Source of the DNA: a virus
Direction: 5' to 3' (one strand)
IMG/VR virus record: IMGVR_UViG_3300025147_000007
Location: 1-40,931 of that record
Length of the DNA stretch: 40,931 nt
The notes beneath the pieces were generated by a model that worked only from the letters and a program-made list of their open reading frames with translations, ran no database searches and had not been told where the DNA came from. Both the position numbers and the translations under genes were made by a program. Every line of letters begins with the position of its first letter. Positions within the stretch are counted from its first letter, which is position 1. Positions 7,465 through 14,467 of the stretch are shown here, one piece after another.

Positions 7465-9343
7465 AATTGAAAAGATAGAGGAAATAAAACAAAAGTATGG
7501 CCAACAATCTGAAATCATAATAGCAAATGGATTAAATTTAATAAGTAAAGGTAAAAACTATAGATGTCCTAATACTGCAGCACATAGTCATGGTGATAAA
7601 GACCCTAGCATGAGTTGGGATAGAAAAGCATTACAGTATCATTGCTTTGGTTGTGGAATGAATATAGACCTATATGGCTATTACCGGGAACATTTAAACT
7701 ATTCACATCAAGAAGTAATAAGTGAATTATTAGGGGCCCAAGATTATAAAACAACCTCTATGCAAATTAATCGTGATACATTTACGGATAATATAAAAAA
7801 GATAACTTCTATAACTAAAGAGTGCATTGAGTATATAGGCAAAAGAGGTATAACTGCAGCAACTATAAGTGAATTTAATTTAAAATCATATAGTGGAATA
7901 ATAGCATTTCCATATATGAAGCATGAAACTGTTATAGGTTATAAGACTAGAAAACCTATGAAAGTTACCACTAAGCCTAAAATGAATAGTATAACTGGAA
8001 GTAAACCGTATTTATTTAATTCACAAAATATAGAAGCAGGGTCGGAACTTATTATATGTGAGGGCGAATTTGATTGCATGGTTATAAGTCAATGTGGTTT
8101 TAAAAATGTAGTTTCTGTAGGTGCCGGGGCCGGATCACTAAATGTATTAATTGAACAATCAAAAGATTATTTAAATAGTTTTGAAAGTTTAATAATAGTT
8201 AGCGATAATGATGTGGCCGGGACTACAATGGATAAATTATTTGTAGAAGCCTTTGGAGAAAAGGCAAAACTCATAGATAAAAAAATATATACTCATAATG
8301 ATATTAACGAGGAATTTATATTTTTTAAAGAAAAAAAGATAATACAGATAATTGAAAGCGGCCGATTTAAAATCGAGGGCCGGAGGGATTTAGATAAAAC
8401 ACCATATAAGGGCCTAGAAGCAAAAACAGGCAGATATATACCAACAGGAATTAATAGTGTAGATGATGCAATTAACGAACTGGCCCCAGGGTGTGTAACT
8501 TTAATAGCCGGGAGAAGCAACGGAGGTAAAACAACATTTACAAAACAAATAATGGCCAACGCAATAGATAAAAACAATAAAGTATATCTTATGAGTGGCG
8601 AGGGTGATCCGGAAAAATTAATAAATGAATTATATCAATGTGTTATAGGCCGAGATACCACCGCATACAACGTTATTAAAATAAATAGGAAGTATCATAA
8701 GGAGCCTAAAAAGGAAGTCTTACAGGCCATACAAGAGTGGCACAAAGGCAAATTCACTTTATTTAATAAAGGTGAATCTAAATTAAAAACTATAGACCAA
8801 CTATTTAAAATGGTTGAAACAGAAATAAAATTCAATAAATTTAATCTAGTAGTAATAGATAATCTTATGAGCATATTATCGGTTCAAGCTGCAGACAAAT
8901 TAGAAGCACAGGCCGATTTTGTTCAGAGGTGCCACGATTTAGCACAGGCCTATAATACACATATTATATTAGTAATACATCCTAATAAAACACTTAAAAA
9001 GGGTGACGATATGGATTTTGAGCAAATATCCGGATCTGCAGACATAGCAAATAAGGCCGACAATATAATTTCTGTTAGAAAAGAATATGACGAGGAAATT
9101 AAGGCCGAGGGAATTCATGGGAGAATATCAGTATTGAAAAATAGATATTATTCAGAAAATCCAATATGTGATATACACTTTGAAGTTGAAACGGGCCTAT
9201 TATTAGAAATTAACAAAGCTACTGGAAACGCAGAGGCCTACAACTTTGGATGGAGAAAATATCTTGATGCTAAAAGAAATTCAACTTTAAATCCTGCTTA
9301 TGTAAATGAAGTCACAGAAATAGACGAACCGTTACCGTTTTAG
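7457..9343 (+). CDS. Bifunctional primase-helicase (T7 gp4-like layout)
   Basis: A 628-aa protein, GTG start behind GGAGGTGG. The N-terminal zinc site has C37, H62, C63 and C66. The TOPRIM primase core has CEGEFDC near residue 200 and SDNDVAG near 250. The C-terminal RecA-like helicase has Walker A GRSNGGKTTF near residue 351 and Walker B LVVIDNL near 463. It would unwind and prime the phage fork. The base composition is odd: I count 17 GGCC sites in 1.9 kb, against very few in the rest of the genome, along with many GCC codons. This suggests acquisition from a different background. Confidence 0.9.
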   Translation: MNEIEKIEEIKQKYGQQSEIIIANGLNLISKGKNYRCPNTAAHSHGDKDPSMSWDRKALQYHCFGCGMNIDLYGYYREHLNYSHQEVISELLGAQDYKTTSMQINRDTFTDNIKKITSITKECIEYIGKRGITAATISEFNLKSYSGIIAFPYMKHETVIGYKTRKPMKVTTKPKMNSITGSKPYLFNSQNIEAGSELIICEGEFDCMVISQCGFKNVVSVGAGAGSLNVLIEQSKDYLNSFESLIIVSDNDVAGTTMDKLFVEAFGEKAKLIDKKIYTHNDINEEFIFFKEKKIIQIIESGRFKIEGRRDLDKTPYKGLEAKTGRYIPTGINSVDDAINELAPGCVTLIAGRSNGGKTTFTKQIMANAIDKNNKVYLMSGEGDPEKLINELYQCVIGRDTTAYNVIKINRKYHKEPKKEVLQAIQEWHKGKFTLFNKGESKLKTIDQLFKMVETEIKFNKFNLVVIDNLMSILSVQAADKLEAQADFVQRCHDLAQAYNTHIILVIHPNKTLKKGDDMDFEQISGSADIANKADNIISVRKEYDEEIKAEGIHGRISVLKNRYYSENPICDIHFEVETGLLLEINKATGNAEAYNFGWRKYLDAKRNSTLNPAYVNEVTEIDEPLPF

Positions 9344-9355
9344 GAGGGTGAAGCT

Positions 9356-9607
9356 ATGAGTATTAAAGAATTTCAAACTAGCCATAAAGACTTTTGCAAC
9401 CGCTACAATAAGAATTTAGATTTATATTATAGATGTTCAGACTATGTTGAGGAAATAAATAGGACTCCTGGAGAAATAGAAAAGTATTGTAAAATCTTAA
9501 ATGTGTATGCAAAAACAATGTCAGAAATGTTGTTAGAGTATAAAAAGTTAGAGGGTAAAGAACTCTCTAACAGGCTCACACTTGGAGGATTTATATTATA
9601 TGAATAA
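9356..9607 (+). CDS. Hypothetical protein, 83 aa
   Basis: Preceded by AGGAGGGTGA. Predominantly helical and charged, with a C-terminal helix ending EYKKLEGKELSNRLTLGG. No family recognised. It sits directly behind the primase-helicase and overlaps the next small gene by 8 bases, so it belongs to the replication operon. Confidence 0.6.
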   Translation: MSIKEFQTSHKDFCNRYNKNLDLYYRCSDYVEEINRTPGEIEKYCKILNVYAKTMSEMLLEYKKLEGKELSNRLTLGGFILYE

Positions 9608-9758
9608 ATTATTAAAGGAAAGCAGATATATTATAGTAGAATGTTTATTAGTTGAAGATAATGAAAATCAAAAGGCTAGACTTAATAGATTATTAGACTT
9701 ATATAATATGATGCAAGAAAAGGAATTAATTAAAAATGGTGAAATAATCTATATTTAG
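9600..9758 (+). CDS. Hypothetical protein, 52 aa
   Basis: The ATG lies inside the end of the preceding gene, with CTTGGAGG 8 bases upstream. Helical and charged (LVEDNENQKARLNRLLDLYN). No family recognised; supported by its ribosome-binding site and translational coupling. Confidence 0.5.
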   Translation: MNKLLKESRYIIVECLLVEDNENQKARLNRLLDLYNMMQEKELIKNGEIIYI

Positions 9759-9795
9759 GAGTTTAACGGAAAGAAAAATATAAGGGGGTTCATAT

Positions 9796-9891
9796 ATGGA
9801 ATTATTGAGTTCGTTGTGGGTAATATTTTGTATAGGTATGATTGTAAAGTCAATATATAGTGATTGGAAATTTAACAAAAAGAATATTTAA
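9796..9891 (+). CDS. Small membrane protein, 31 aa
   Basis: TAAGGGGG precedes the ATG. One hydrophobic helix (LSSLWVIFCIGMIVKSIY) is followed by a basic tail, so a single-pass membrane peptide is likely. Function unknown. Confidence 0.45.
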   Translation: MELLSSLWVIFCIGMIVKSIYSDWKFNKKNI

Positions 9892-9902
9892 GGGGGTTAA
9901 TT

Positions 9903-10724
9903 GTGAGCATAGAACAATTAAATATATATGGGAAATCAAAATTAGAAGTAGCTATAGAAAGATATCAAGCATTTGAACCAACAGAAGGGTATTATTTAGC
10001 TTTTAGTGGTGGTAAAGATAGCGTTGTAATAAAGGCACTGGCAGATATGGCAAAGATAAAATATGATGCTCATTATAATATAACGGGAATAGACCCACCG
10101 GAGTTAGTTTATTTTATAAGAGAACAATATCCAGAAGTTGAAAGGCATCAACATAAAAAATCAATATTTAAACTTATGGATGAAGCAACAATGCCACCAA
10201 CACGAATGGCTAGGTATTGTTGCAAGGAATTAAAGGAACATGGTGGGGATGGAAGATTTGTTATAACGGGAGTTAGATGGGCAGAGAGTGCAAGGAGAAA
10301 AAGCAATAGAAATATGGTTGAGGTTGATAGGCAAGGTAGTAAAAGCAAGAAGTCCATTGAATATAGAGAAAAGTTTAATCTGCTTAATGATAATGATGAA
10401 AAAAGAATGATGATTGAAAATTGCACCATTAGGGGTAAACACATTTTAAATCCTATAATTGATTGGTCAGATGAGGAGGTGTGGGAGTTTATATACAAAT
10501 TTAATATACCTTATTGCAAACTTTATGATGAAGGATTTGAGAGAGTTGGGTGTATAGGTTGCCCCATGTCACATAAAAGTCAGATAAAAACGTTGGAAAG
10601 ATTTCCTAAGTTTAAAGAAAATTATACAAAAGCATTTGAACGCATGGTAAAAAAACGTAATGACAAAGGATTAGAAACCACATGGAAAACTGGTGAAGAA
10701 GTTATGAAATGGTGGATAAATTAA
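9903..10724 (+). CDS. PAPS reductase-like PP-loop enzyme with Fe-S-type cysteines
   Basis: A 273-aa protein, GTG start after AAGGGGG. The PP-loop SGGKDS is at residues 35-40, which activates substrates with ATP. C106-C107 (RYCCKEL) and the later CIGC pair near residues 215-219 form the cysteine set seen in phage PAPS-reductase-like proteins and in DndC, where an iron-sulfur cluster is bound. A W.D.EVW.FI motif lies between them. True PAPS reductases act in sulfate assimilation. With no other assimilation genes here, a role in nucleic acid or nucleotide sulfur modification, or redox metabolism, is more likely but not shown. Confidence 0.75.
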   Translation: MSIEQLNIYGKSKLEVAIERYQAFEPTEGYYLAFSGGKDSVVIKALADMAKIKYDAHYNITGIDPPELVYFIREQYPEVERHQHKKSIFKLMDEATMPPTRMARYCCKELKEHGGDGRFVITGVRWAESARRKSNRNMVEVDRQGSKSKKSIEYREKFNLLNDNDEKRMMIENCTIRGKHILNPIIDWSDEEVWEFIYKFNIPYCKLYDEGFERVGCIGCPMSHKSQIKTLERFPKFKENYTKAFERMVKKRNDKGLETTWKTGEEVMKWWIN

Positions 10725-10753
10725 TTGCAATAAAATTTAAAGGAGGTGAAACT

Positions 10754-10867
10754 ATGAAACTTATTAAATTAATTATAGCTAAAATAAAATGTAATTTAGA
10801 TAATGGAGAATGGCACAAACATTATTGCACTAATAATTGCAATACTTGTGGTTATAATAAAAAATAA
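10754..10867 (+). CDS. Small Cys/His-rich peptide, 37 aa
   Basis: A strong AAAGGAGGTGA lies 5 bases before the ATG. A basic hydrophobic start is followed by four cysteines with two histidines (KHYCTNNCNTCGYNKK), a compact metal-binding pattern. A different frame starting at 10803 is also open and would encode a membrane helix fused to the next protein; the ribosome-binding site favours this frame. Confidence 0.45.
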   Translation: MKLIKLIIAKIKCNLDNGEWHKHYCTNNCNTCGYNKK

Positions 10868-10901
10868 TTATTTAAAATCTAAAACAAAGGGTGTGTCATT
10901 T

Positions 10902-11063
10902 ATGTGTGAATTTTGTGAAAACAATAAACCAATATATAAAGGCTCAACATGGACTATTAATATCAATAAACAAAAAGAGTTAGAGATAAAGTGTAATTCG
11001 ATACAACAAGAAGAAATTGAACTTGAAATAATATTTTGTCCTATATGTGGTAAAAAACTTTAA
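10902..11063 (+). CDS. Zinc-ribbon-like small protein, 53 aa
   Basis: Two CxxC pairs at the ends (CEFC at residues 2-5, CPIC near 47-50) frame a beta-rich middle. This is the standard layout of tiny phage zinc-ribbon proteins. AAAGGGTG lies 8 bases before the ATG at 10902. The frame is open back to an ATG at 10803, which would add a transmembrane helix (IIALIIAILVVII); I chose the internal start because of its ribosome-binding site. Confidence 0.6.
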   Translation: MCEFCENNKPIYKGSTWTININKQKELEIKCNSIQQEEIELEIIFCPICGKKL

Positions 11064-11070
11064 TATATTA

Positions 11071-11100
11071 AACCTCACTTAATTGTGGGGTTATTTTTAT
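11071..11100 (+). terminator. Terminator before the mobilisation region
   Basis: AACCTCAC/GTGGGGTT stem (one G-U), 6-base loop, followed by ATTTTTAT. It separates the replication/PAPS operon from the plasmid-like genes. Confidence 0.78.
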
Positions 11101-11156
11101 GCACAACATTACTACTCCAACATACTGTAATACTATAAAGTAATAGGAGGGTAAGT

Positions 11157-11318
11157 ATGAGTATTAAAACCTCAATATCAATGCCAGACATTATATTTTT
11201 TATCGCAACTAAAAAAGCTAAATTACTATTTGGAGATAACTTTTCTGCATATCTTAGTTATTTAGTGAGTATGGATAATATCGAAGAATTAAAAGAGCAA
11301 GTTAAAAAAGTCCTTTAA
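11157..11318 (+). CDS. Ribbon-helix-helix protein ahead of the mobilisation genes
   Basis: A 53-aa protein behind TAGGAGGG. The beginning (SIKTSISMPDIIFFIATKKA) is a CopG/Arc-like strand followed by helix, then NFSAYLSYLVSM as second helix. Its place before a coupling protein and relaxase matches relaxosome accessory or repressor proteins of mobilisable plasmids, which bind near oriT. The family assignment is fair; the relaxosome role is inferred from the neighbourhood. Confidence 0.6.
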   Translation: MSIKTSISMPDIIFFIATKKAKLLFGDNFSAYLSYLVSMDNIEELKEQVKKVL

Positions 11319-11379
11319 AAATACAATAAGCAGCTGCCAACCAACTAGCATATTCTGCAACACCTAAAAGTAAAACCAT
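11302..11379 (-). CDS. Tiny hydrophobic peptide on the opposite strand (25 aa)
   Basis: On the minus strand, GAGGTGA stands a few bases before an ATG. The frame encodes a 25-aa peptide (MVLLLGVAEYASWLAAAYC...) that is nearly all hydrophobic. It is convergent with, and overlaps, the 3' end of the RHH gene. Size, hydrophobicity and antisense placement recall type I toxins of plasmids, but no matching family is recognised and no antitoxin RNA can be seen. This is tentative. Confidence 0.4.
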   Translation of the reverse strand: MVLLLGVAEYASWLAAAYCIFKGLF

Positions 11380-11437
11380 ATATATCACCTCGATATTAGT
11401 ATAACCATAATCAGTAACAATTATACGGAGGTTATCA

Positions 11438-12808
11438 ATGTTACCCGAATTAGTCATAGCGCAGAAACTACTCTTATTAGCCTTAGGAATACCTTTAACA
11501 AGTCTAGCACTTATGTTACGTAAAAACAAAAACAAACTCGCTACGTCAAGATTAGGTGGTATTAAAGACATGGGAAGACTTAACGGAACTGATGGACTTA
11601 TACTTTCTAGGAAATTTATGTTAACATTTAAAAAAAGTTTAGAGGGAACAATGGTAGTTGCTCCAACAGGCGAGGGAAAAACAACCTCAATATTTTTGCC
11701 TAATTTGTTAAGCAATAGTTTACCTAAAAGCAGTTTAATAATAGGCGATCCTAAAGGTGAATTATTTGATTTAACATCTAAATATCAATTGTCGATTGGT
11801 AGGACTCCTTTATTGTTTGAACCTTTAGGCAACCATGCTAAATATAATTTGCTTGAAAACTGTGAGGGATTTACGGAAGTTAGAGAGTTAGCATCAAATT
11901 TAATTATAAATGGTGGTAGTGGTAAACGTGGCGAATATTTTGAGGAAAGTGGAATACCATGTTTTACGAGTGCATTGTTAAATAGTAAAAATATTAGCCA
12001 AGCGGTAAAATTTTTAATAAATACACCGTTAAATGAAATAATAAATATTTTGGGCAATAATAATAATGCAGACATTAAAGAACAATTTAGAGTGTTTATG
12101 GCTAGTGCTGAAAGTCCTAAAACAATGTCAAGTATAACTTCAACTTTATTAACAAATTTACAGTTATGGACAGATCACAAATTAATTAATACAACTTCTA
12201 AAAGCGATTTTAAGCCTATTGATTTACGTAACAAACCTATTGCACTCTATATTAAATATGATACAAGCAGAAGTAAATATCTCGCACCATTCTTATCAGT
12301 ATTTTACACTCAATTAATTGATAAAATCATGCACAATAAAGGGCTGCCAGTATTGTTTTTCTTAGATGAATTACAGAATCTAGGTAAAATAAACAACTTT
12401 GAAGAAACTGTATCTATGTGTAGAAGTGAAGAAGTTGGGTTTTTAGTATGTATGCAAAATATATCTAAACTATTTGAAATTTATGGTGAAAATAATGCAA
12501 CTACAATTTTAAATAATCTAAAATCTAAGGTGATACTACCTAGTATCTCTGATTATAAAACACTTTCATATCTTTCGAATTTATGTGGAGATAAACAGTT
12601 TACAGGAGAGAGTACCACAGGAGATAAAAAGACGTATTCACAAGTAGTCAAAAAACTTTATACTCCTGATGAAATAAGACGAATTAACGATGAAATGGCA
12701 TTGCTTATATGTCATAACAAATTGCCATTTTTAGATAAACAAAACATTTACTATAAACAATCAAAATATTATAATAACGTACCTGTGGAATTAAAAGAAA
12801 AATCTTAA
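11438..12808 (+). CDS. VirD4/TraG-family type IV coupling protein
   Basis: A 456-aa protein behind ACGGAGG. An N-terminal membrane segment (about residues 6-26) precedes a P-loop ATPase domain: Walker A APTGEGKTT near residues 73-83, the family DPKGEL motif near 106, and Walker B LFFLDELQN near 305-313. A QN.S..FEIYG stretch and a C-terminal NLCGDK..TGE region complete the VirD4/TraG pattern. Coupling proteins dock a relaxase-bound DNA strand onto a type IV secretion channel. Here it is directly followed by a relaxase, yet no channel genes exist in the genome, so any transfer would use a channel made by another element. The frame is intact. Confidence 0.88.
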   Translation: MLPELVIAQKLLLLALGIPLTSLALMLRKNKNKLATSRLGGIKDMGRLNGTDGLILSRKFMLTFKKSLEGTMVVAPTGEGKTTSIFLPNLLSNSLPKSSLIIGDPKGELFDLTSKYQLSIGRTPLLFEPLGNHAKYNLLENCEGFTEVRELASNLIINGGSGKRGEYFEESGIPCFTSALLNSKNISQAVKFLINTPLNEIINILGNNNNADIKEQFRVFMASAESPKTMSSITSTLLTNLQLWTDHKLINTTSKSDFKPIDLRNKPIALYIKYDTSRSKYLAPFLSVFYTQLIDKIMHNKGLPVLFFLDELQNLGKINNFEETVSMCRSEEVGFLVCMQNISKLFEIYGENNATTILNNLKSKVILPSISDYKTLSYLSNLCGDKQFTGESTTGDKKTYSQVVKKLYTPDEIRRINDEMALLICHNKLPFLDKQNIYYKQSKYYNNVPVELKEKS

Positions 12809-12812
12809 AACC

Positions 12813-12835
12813 TTAGCGATATAAATATTCGCTAA
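12813..12835. repeat. Inverted repeat upstream of the relaxase; candidate oriT
   Basis: TTAGCGA at 12813-12819 and TCGCTAA at 12829-12835 form a perfect 7-bp stem around 9 AT bases, without a T-run. It is 45 bases before the relaxase start, where MobV-type plasmids often keep oriT. No exact match to the known pMV158 nick sequence is present here, so the oriT call is positional. Confidence 0.35.
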
Positions 12836-12880
12836 CTTACTACACTTTAATAAAAGAAACCAATTTTTAGGGGGTAATAA

Positions 12881-13333
12881 ATGAGTTGGGATGATTTTAA
12901 AAACACCTCAACAGAAGTAAAAAAAGTAACTTATAAAAATTCAAATAAGCATTTTTATGCTATTTTCAGAATCGGTAATAAACTAAAAATAGTTGATGGC
13001 AGCTTAAAAAATACTTTAAATACAATAAAGGCATTTCAGAAACATATGGAAAGAGAACAAGAAACACCTAACGCAAATAAAGAAATACAGAATGAAATAT
13101 TAATAGGTGATAAAAATATCTATGGAAATGTTAAGGAATATATAAAAGATATAAAATTACGTAAAAATGGAGTTTTAGCACGTGAATTGCTAATGACTGC
13201 ATCACCCGACTTCTTTAAAAATATGATGCCAGGAGAATTAAATAAATGGGTAGAAGATAATAGGAGGTGGTTAGAAAATAGATTTGGCGATAATGTACAA
13301 TATGCAATTTTACATTTAGACGAATCTACATGA
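12881..13333 (+). CDS. MobV (Pre/Mob) relaxase, N-terminal part, interrupted by a +1 frameshift
   Basis: The 150-aa frame begins after TTAGGGGG. It matches the N-terminal half of Pre/Mob relaxases: a conserved GNVKEYIKDIKLRKNG...ARELLMTASPDFF stretch, then NVQYAILHLDE at residues 139-148, the start of the HxDE...HxH metal-binding motif 3. It then stops at a TGA (13331-13333). The other half of the motif, TPHIHALIVP, continues at once in the +1 frame. MobV relaxases nick oriT and lead the strand to the recipient. As written, this half lacks the HxH ligands and should be inactive unless the frame is restored. Confidence 0.8.
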   Translation: MSWDDFKNTSTEVKKVTYKNSNKHFYAIFRIGNKLKIVDGSLKNTLNTIKAFQKHMEREQETPNANKEIQNEILIGDKNIYGNVKEYIKDIKLRKNGVLARELLMTASPDFFKNMMPGELNKWVEDNRRWLENRFGDNVQYAILHLDEST

Positions 13334-13871
13334 AACACCTCATATACACGCTCTAATCGTGCCTAGGATAAAAAATAGGAAAGGAGAGTATATTTTATCT
13401 AACAAACATCTATTTAACGGTATAGAAGCCTACAGAGAGTATCAAGACAACTACAGTGATGCAATGCAAGAACATTTTAAAATATTGAATCGCGGTATTA
13501 AGTATTCTAAAGCAAAGCACTTAACTATCAGACAATATTATACTTTAGTTAATAAAGAACTAAATATAAATAACCTCAAACGATTAGAAGTAAAAGCCAA
13601 GGATCACGAATTACAAGCCATTAAAATCAAAGCAATAGAGAGGACGTTGCAAGTGTATAAAAATTATAATAGTAAAAATTCACTTGAAAATGAAAAGTTA
13701 ATTGAGGAATCTAAACACCTGTTAAAAGCTATTGAAAATCTAAAGGAAAGTAAATATATTTATAAAGAAGCTTTAAGTATGTTAAGCCAAAATTATAAGG
13801 TCCCCCAGTACATGATTGATATGGCAATAAAGGAATGTGAATCAATAGAAAAGGAACATGAACATGGATAG
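13329..13871 (+). CDS. MobV relaxase, C-terminal part in the +1 frame
   Basis: Reading from 13329 gives HETPHIHALIVPRI, the metal-binding HxH of motif 3, followed by 170 more codons without a stop. A separate start at GTG 13359 has no good ribosome-binding site, so this is best seen as the second half of one 329-aa relaxase. The rest is helical and basic, typical of the MobV C-terminus. Removing the 7 bases ACATGAA (13328-13334) would give a canonical HLDESTPHIH; a single-base change would give HLDESHETPHIH. The long open frame implies either a very recent lesion, a sequencing error or recoding. Confidence 0.75.
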   Translation, partial: HETPHIHALIVPRIKNRKGEYILSNKHLFNGIEAYREYQDNYSDAMQEHFKILNRGIKYSKAKHLTIRQYYTLVNKELNINNLKRLEVKAKDHELQAIKIKAIERTLQVYKNYNSKNSLENEKLIEESKHLLKAIENLKESKYIYKEALSMLSQNYKVPQYMIDMAIKECESIEKEHEHG

Positions 13872-14049
13872 TGCTTTAACAATGGAAAATGTATATCACG
13901 AAATCATGCTAAGAGAAGCTAAAACCGAAGAATCTCAACAATGGGAGAACGCTAGACATGAATTGATGCAGGAGAGTATAAAGGACACGATAGATTATTA
14001 CAGTAAGTATTATTACACAAATGAATTATGTGAGGAAAGGGAACGCTGA
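13858..14049 (+). CDS. Hypothetical protein, 63 aa
   Basis: Overlaps the end of the relaxase frame by 14 bases, with AAAGGAAC upstream. Strongly charged and helical (EEERER end, YYSKYYYTNE middle). No family recognised. Its coupling to the relaxase suggests it belongs to the mobilisation operon. Confidence 0.5.
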   Translation: MNMDSALTMENVYHEIMLREAKTEESQQWENARHELMQESIKDTIDYYSKYYYTNELCEERER

Positions 14050-14084
14050 ACTAATCTAATAATTCGAGTAGTTCGGAATAACTG

Positions 14085-14119
14085 AAAGCATTGTGCATTA
14101 ATTGCATGGTGCTTTTTTA
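14085..14119 (+). terminator. Terminator after the mobilisation operon
   Basis: The stem AAGCATTGTGCA/TGCATGGTGCTT (G-U pairs inside) with a short loop is followed by TTTTTT. Confidence 0.8.
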
Positions 14120-14153
14120 TTGTTGATATTTTTTATATATTTGTAAATAAGTG

Positions 14154-14182
14154 TTGCAAACTACAATAAAGTGTTATATACT
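14154..14182 (+). promoter_or_regulatory. Strong promoter for the RepA operon
   Basis: TTGCAA, exactly 17 bp, then TATACT. It lies 23 bases before the HTH gene that precedes repA and after a terminator, so it should drive plasmid replication genes independently of phage transcription. Confidence 0.75.
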
Positions 14183-14204
14183 ATTATAAAGGGGGTGGAA
14201 AATA

Positions 14205-14360
14205 ATGTTTATAACTGTTACTGAATTATGTAAGAAAATTGGAGTTACAAGAACTACTATAAATAACTGGCGAAAGGAGGGTATGCCATTTGTGAAGTTT
14301 GGTAAATTAGTTAGATTTAATGAATTAGAAGTTATGGAATGGTTAAATAACAAAAAGTAA
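14205..14360 (+). CDS. Excisionase-like HTH_17 DNA-binding protein, 51 aa
   Basis: Behind AAAGGGGGTGG. The sequence is a compact winged helix of the MerR/excisionase type: ITVTELCKKIGVTRTTINNW, then a wing with KFGKLVRFNELEVMEWL. This fold serves recombination directionality factors and small regulators. No integrase is encoded here, so a role as a regulator of the adjacent repA, or as an origin-binding factor, is more likely. The gap to repA (14361-14467) contains no other gene. Confidence 0.72.
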   Translation: MFITVTELCKKIGVTRTTINNWRKEGMPFVKFGKLVRFNELEVMEWLNNKK

Positions 14361-14467
14361 AAGCTCATACCCTGGGGGATACAAGCAATGGTTTTATGTG
14401 TATAAGAAAATATCTACTTTAATTATATCTTATGAATTTCAAATACACAATAGGAGATGGGTATAAA

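Noticed and set aside
11438-12808. Phage packaging ATPase or FtsK-like partition ATPase
   Set aside because: The N-terminal membrane segment, DPKGEL and FLDELQN pattern and the adjacent relaxase fit the VirD4/TraG coupling family; the phage already has a large terminase.
13359-13871. A separate gene starting at GTG 13359
   Set aside because: It begins in the middle of relaxase motif 3 and has no Shine-Dalgarno site; it is the continuation of the split relaxase.
14205-14360. Excisionase of an integrative prophage
   Set aside because: No integrase or att-like duplicated site is present anywhere, and the gene is coupled to repA. The fold also serves as a general regulator.
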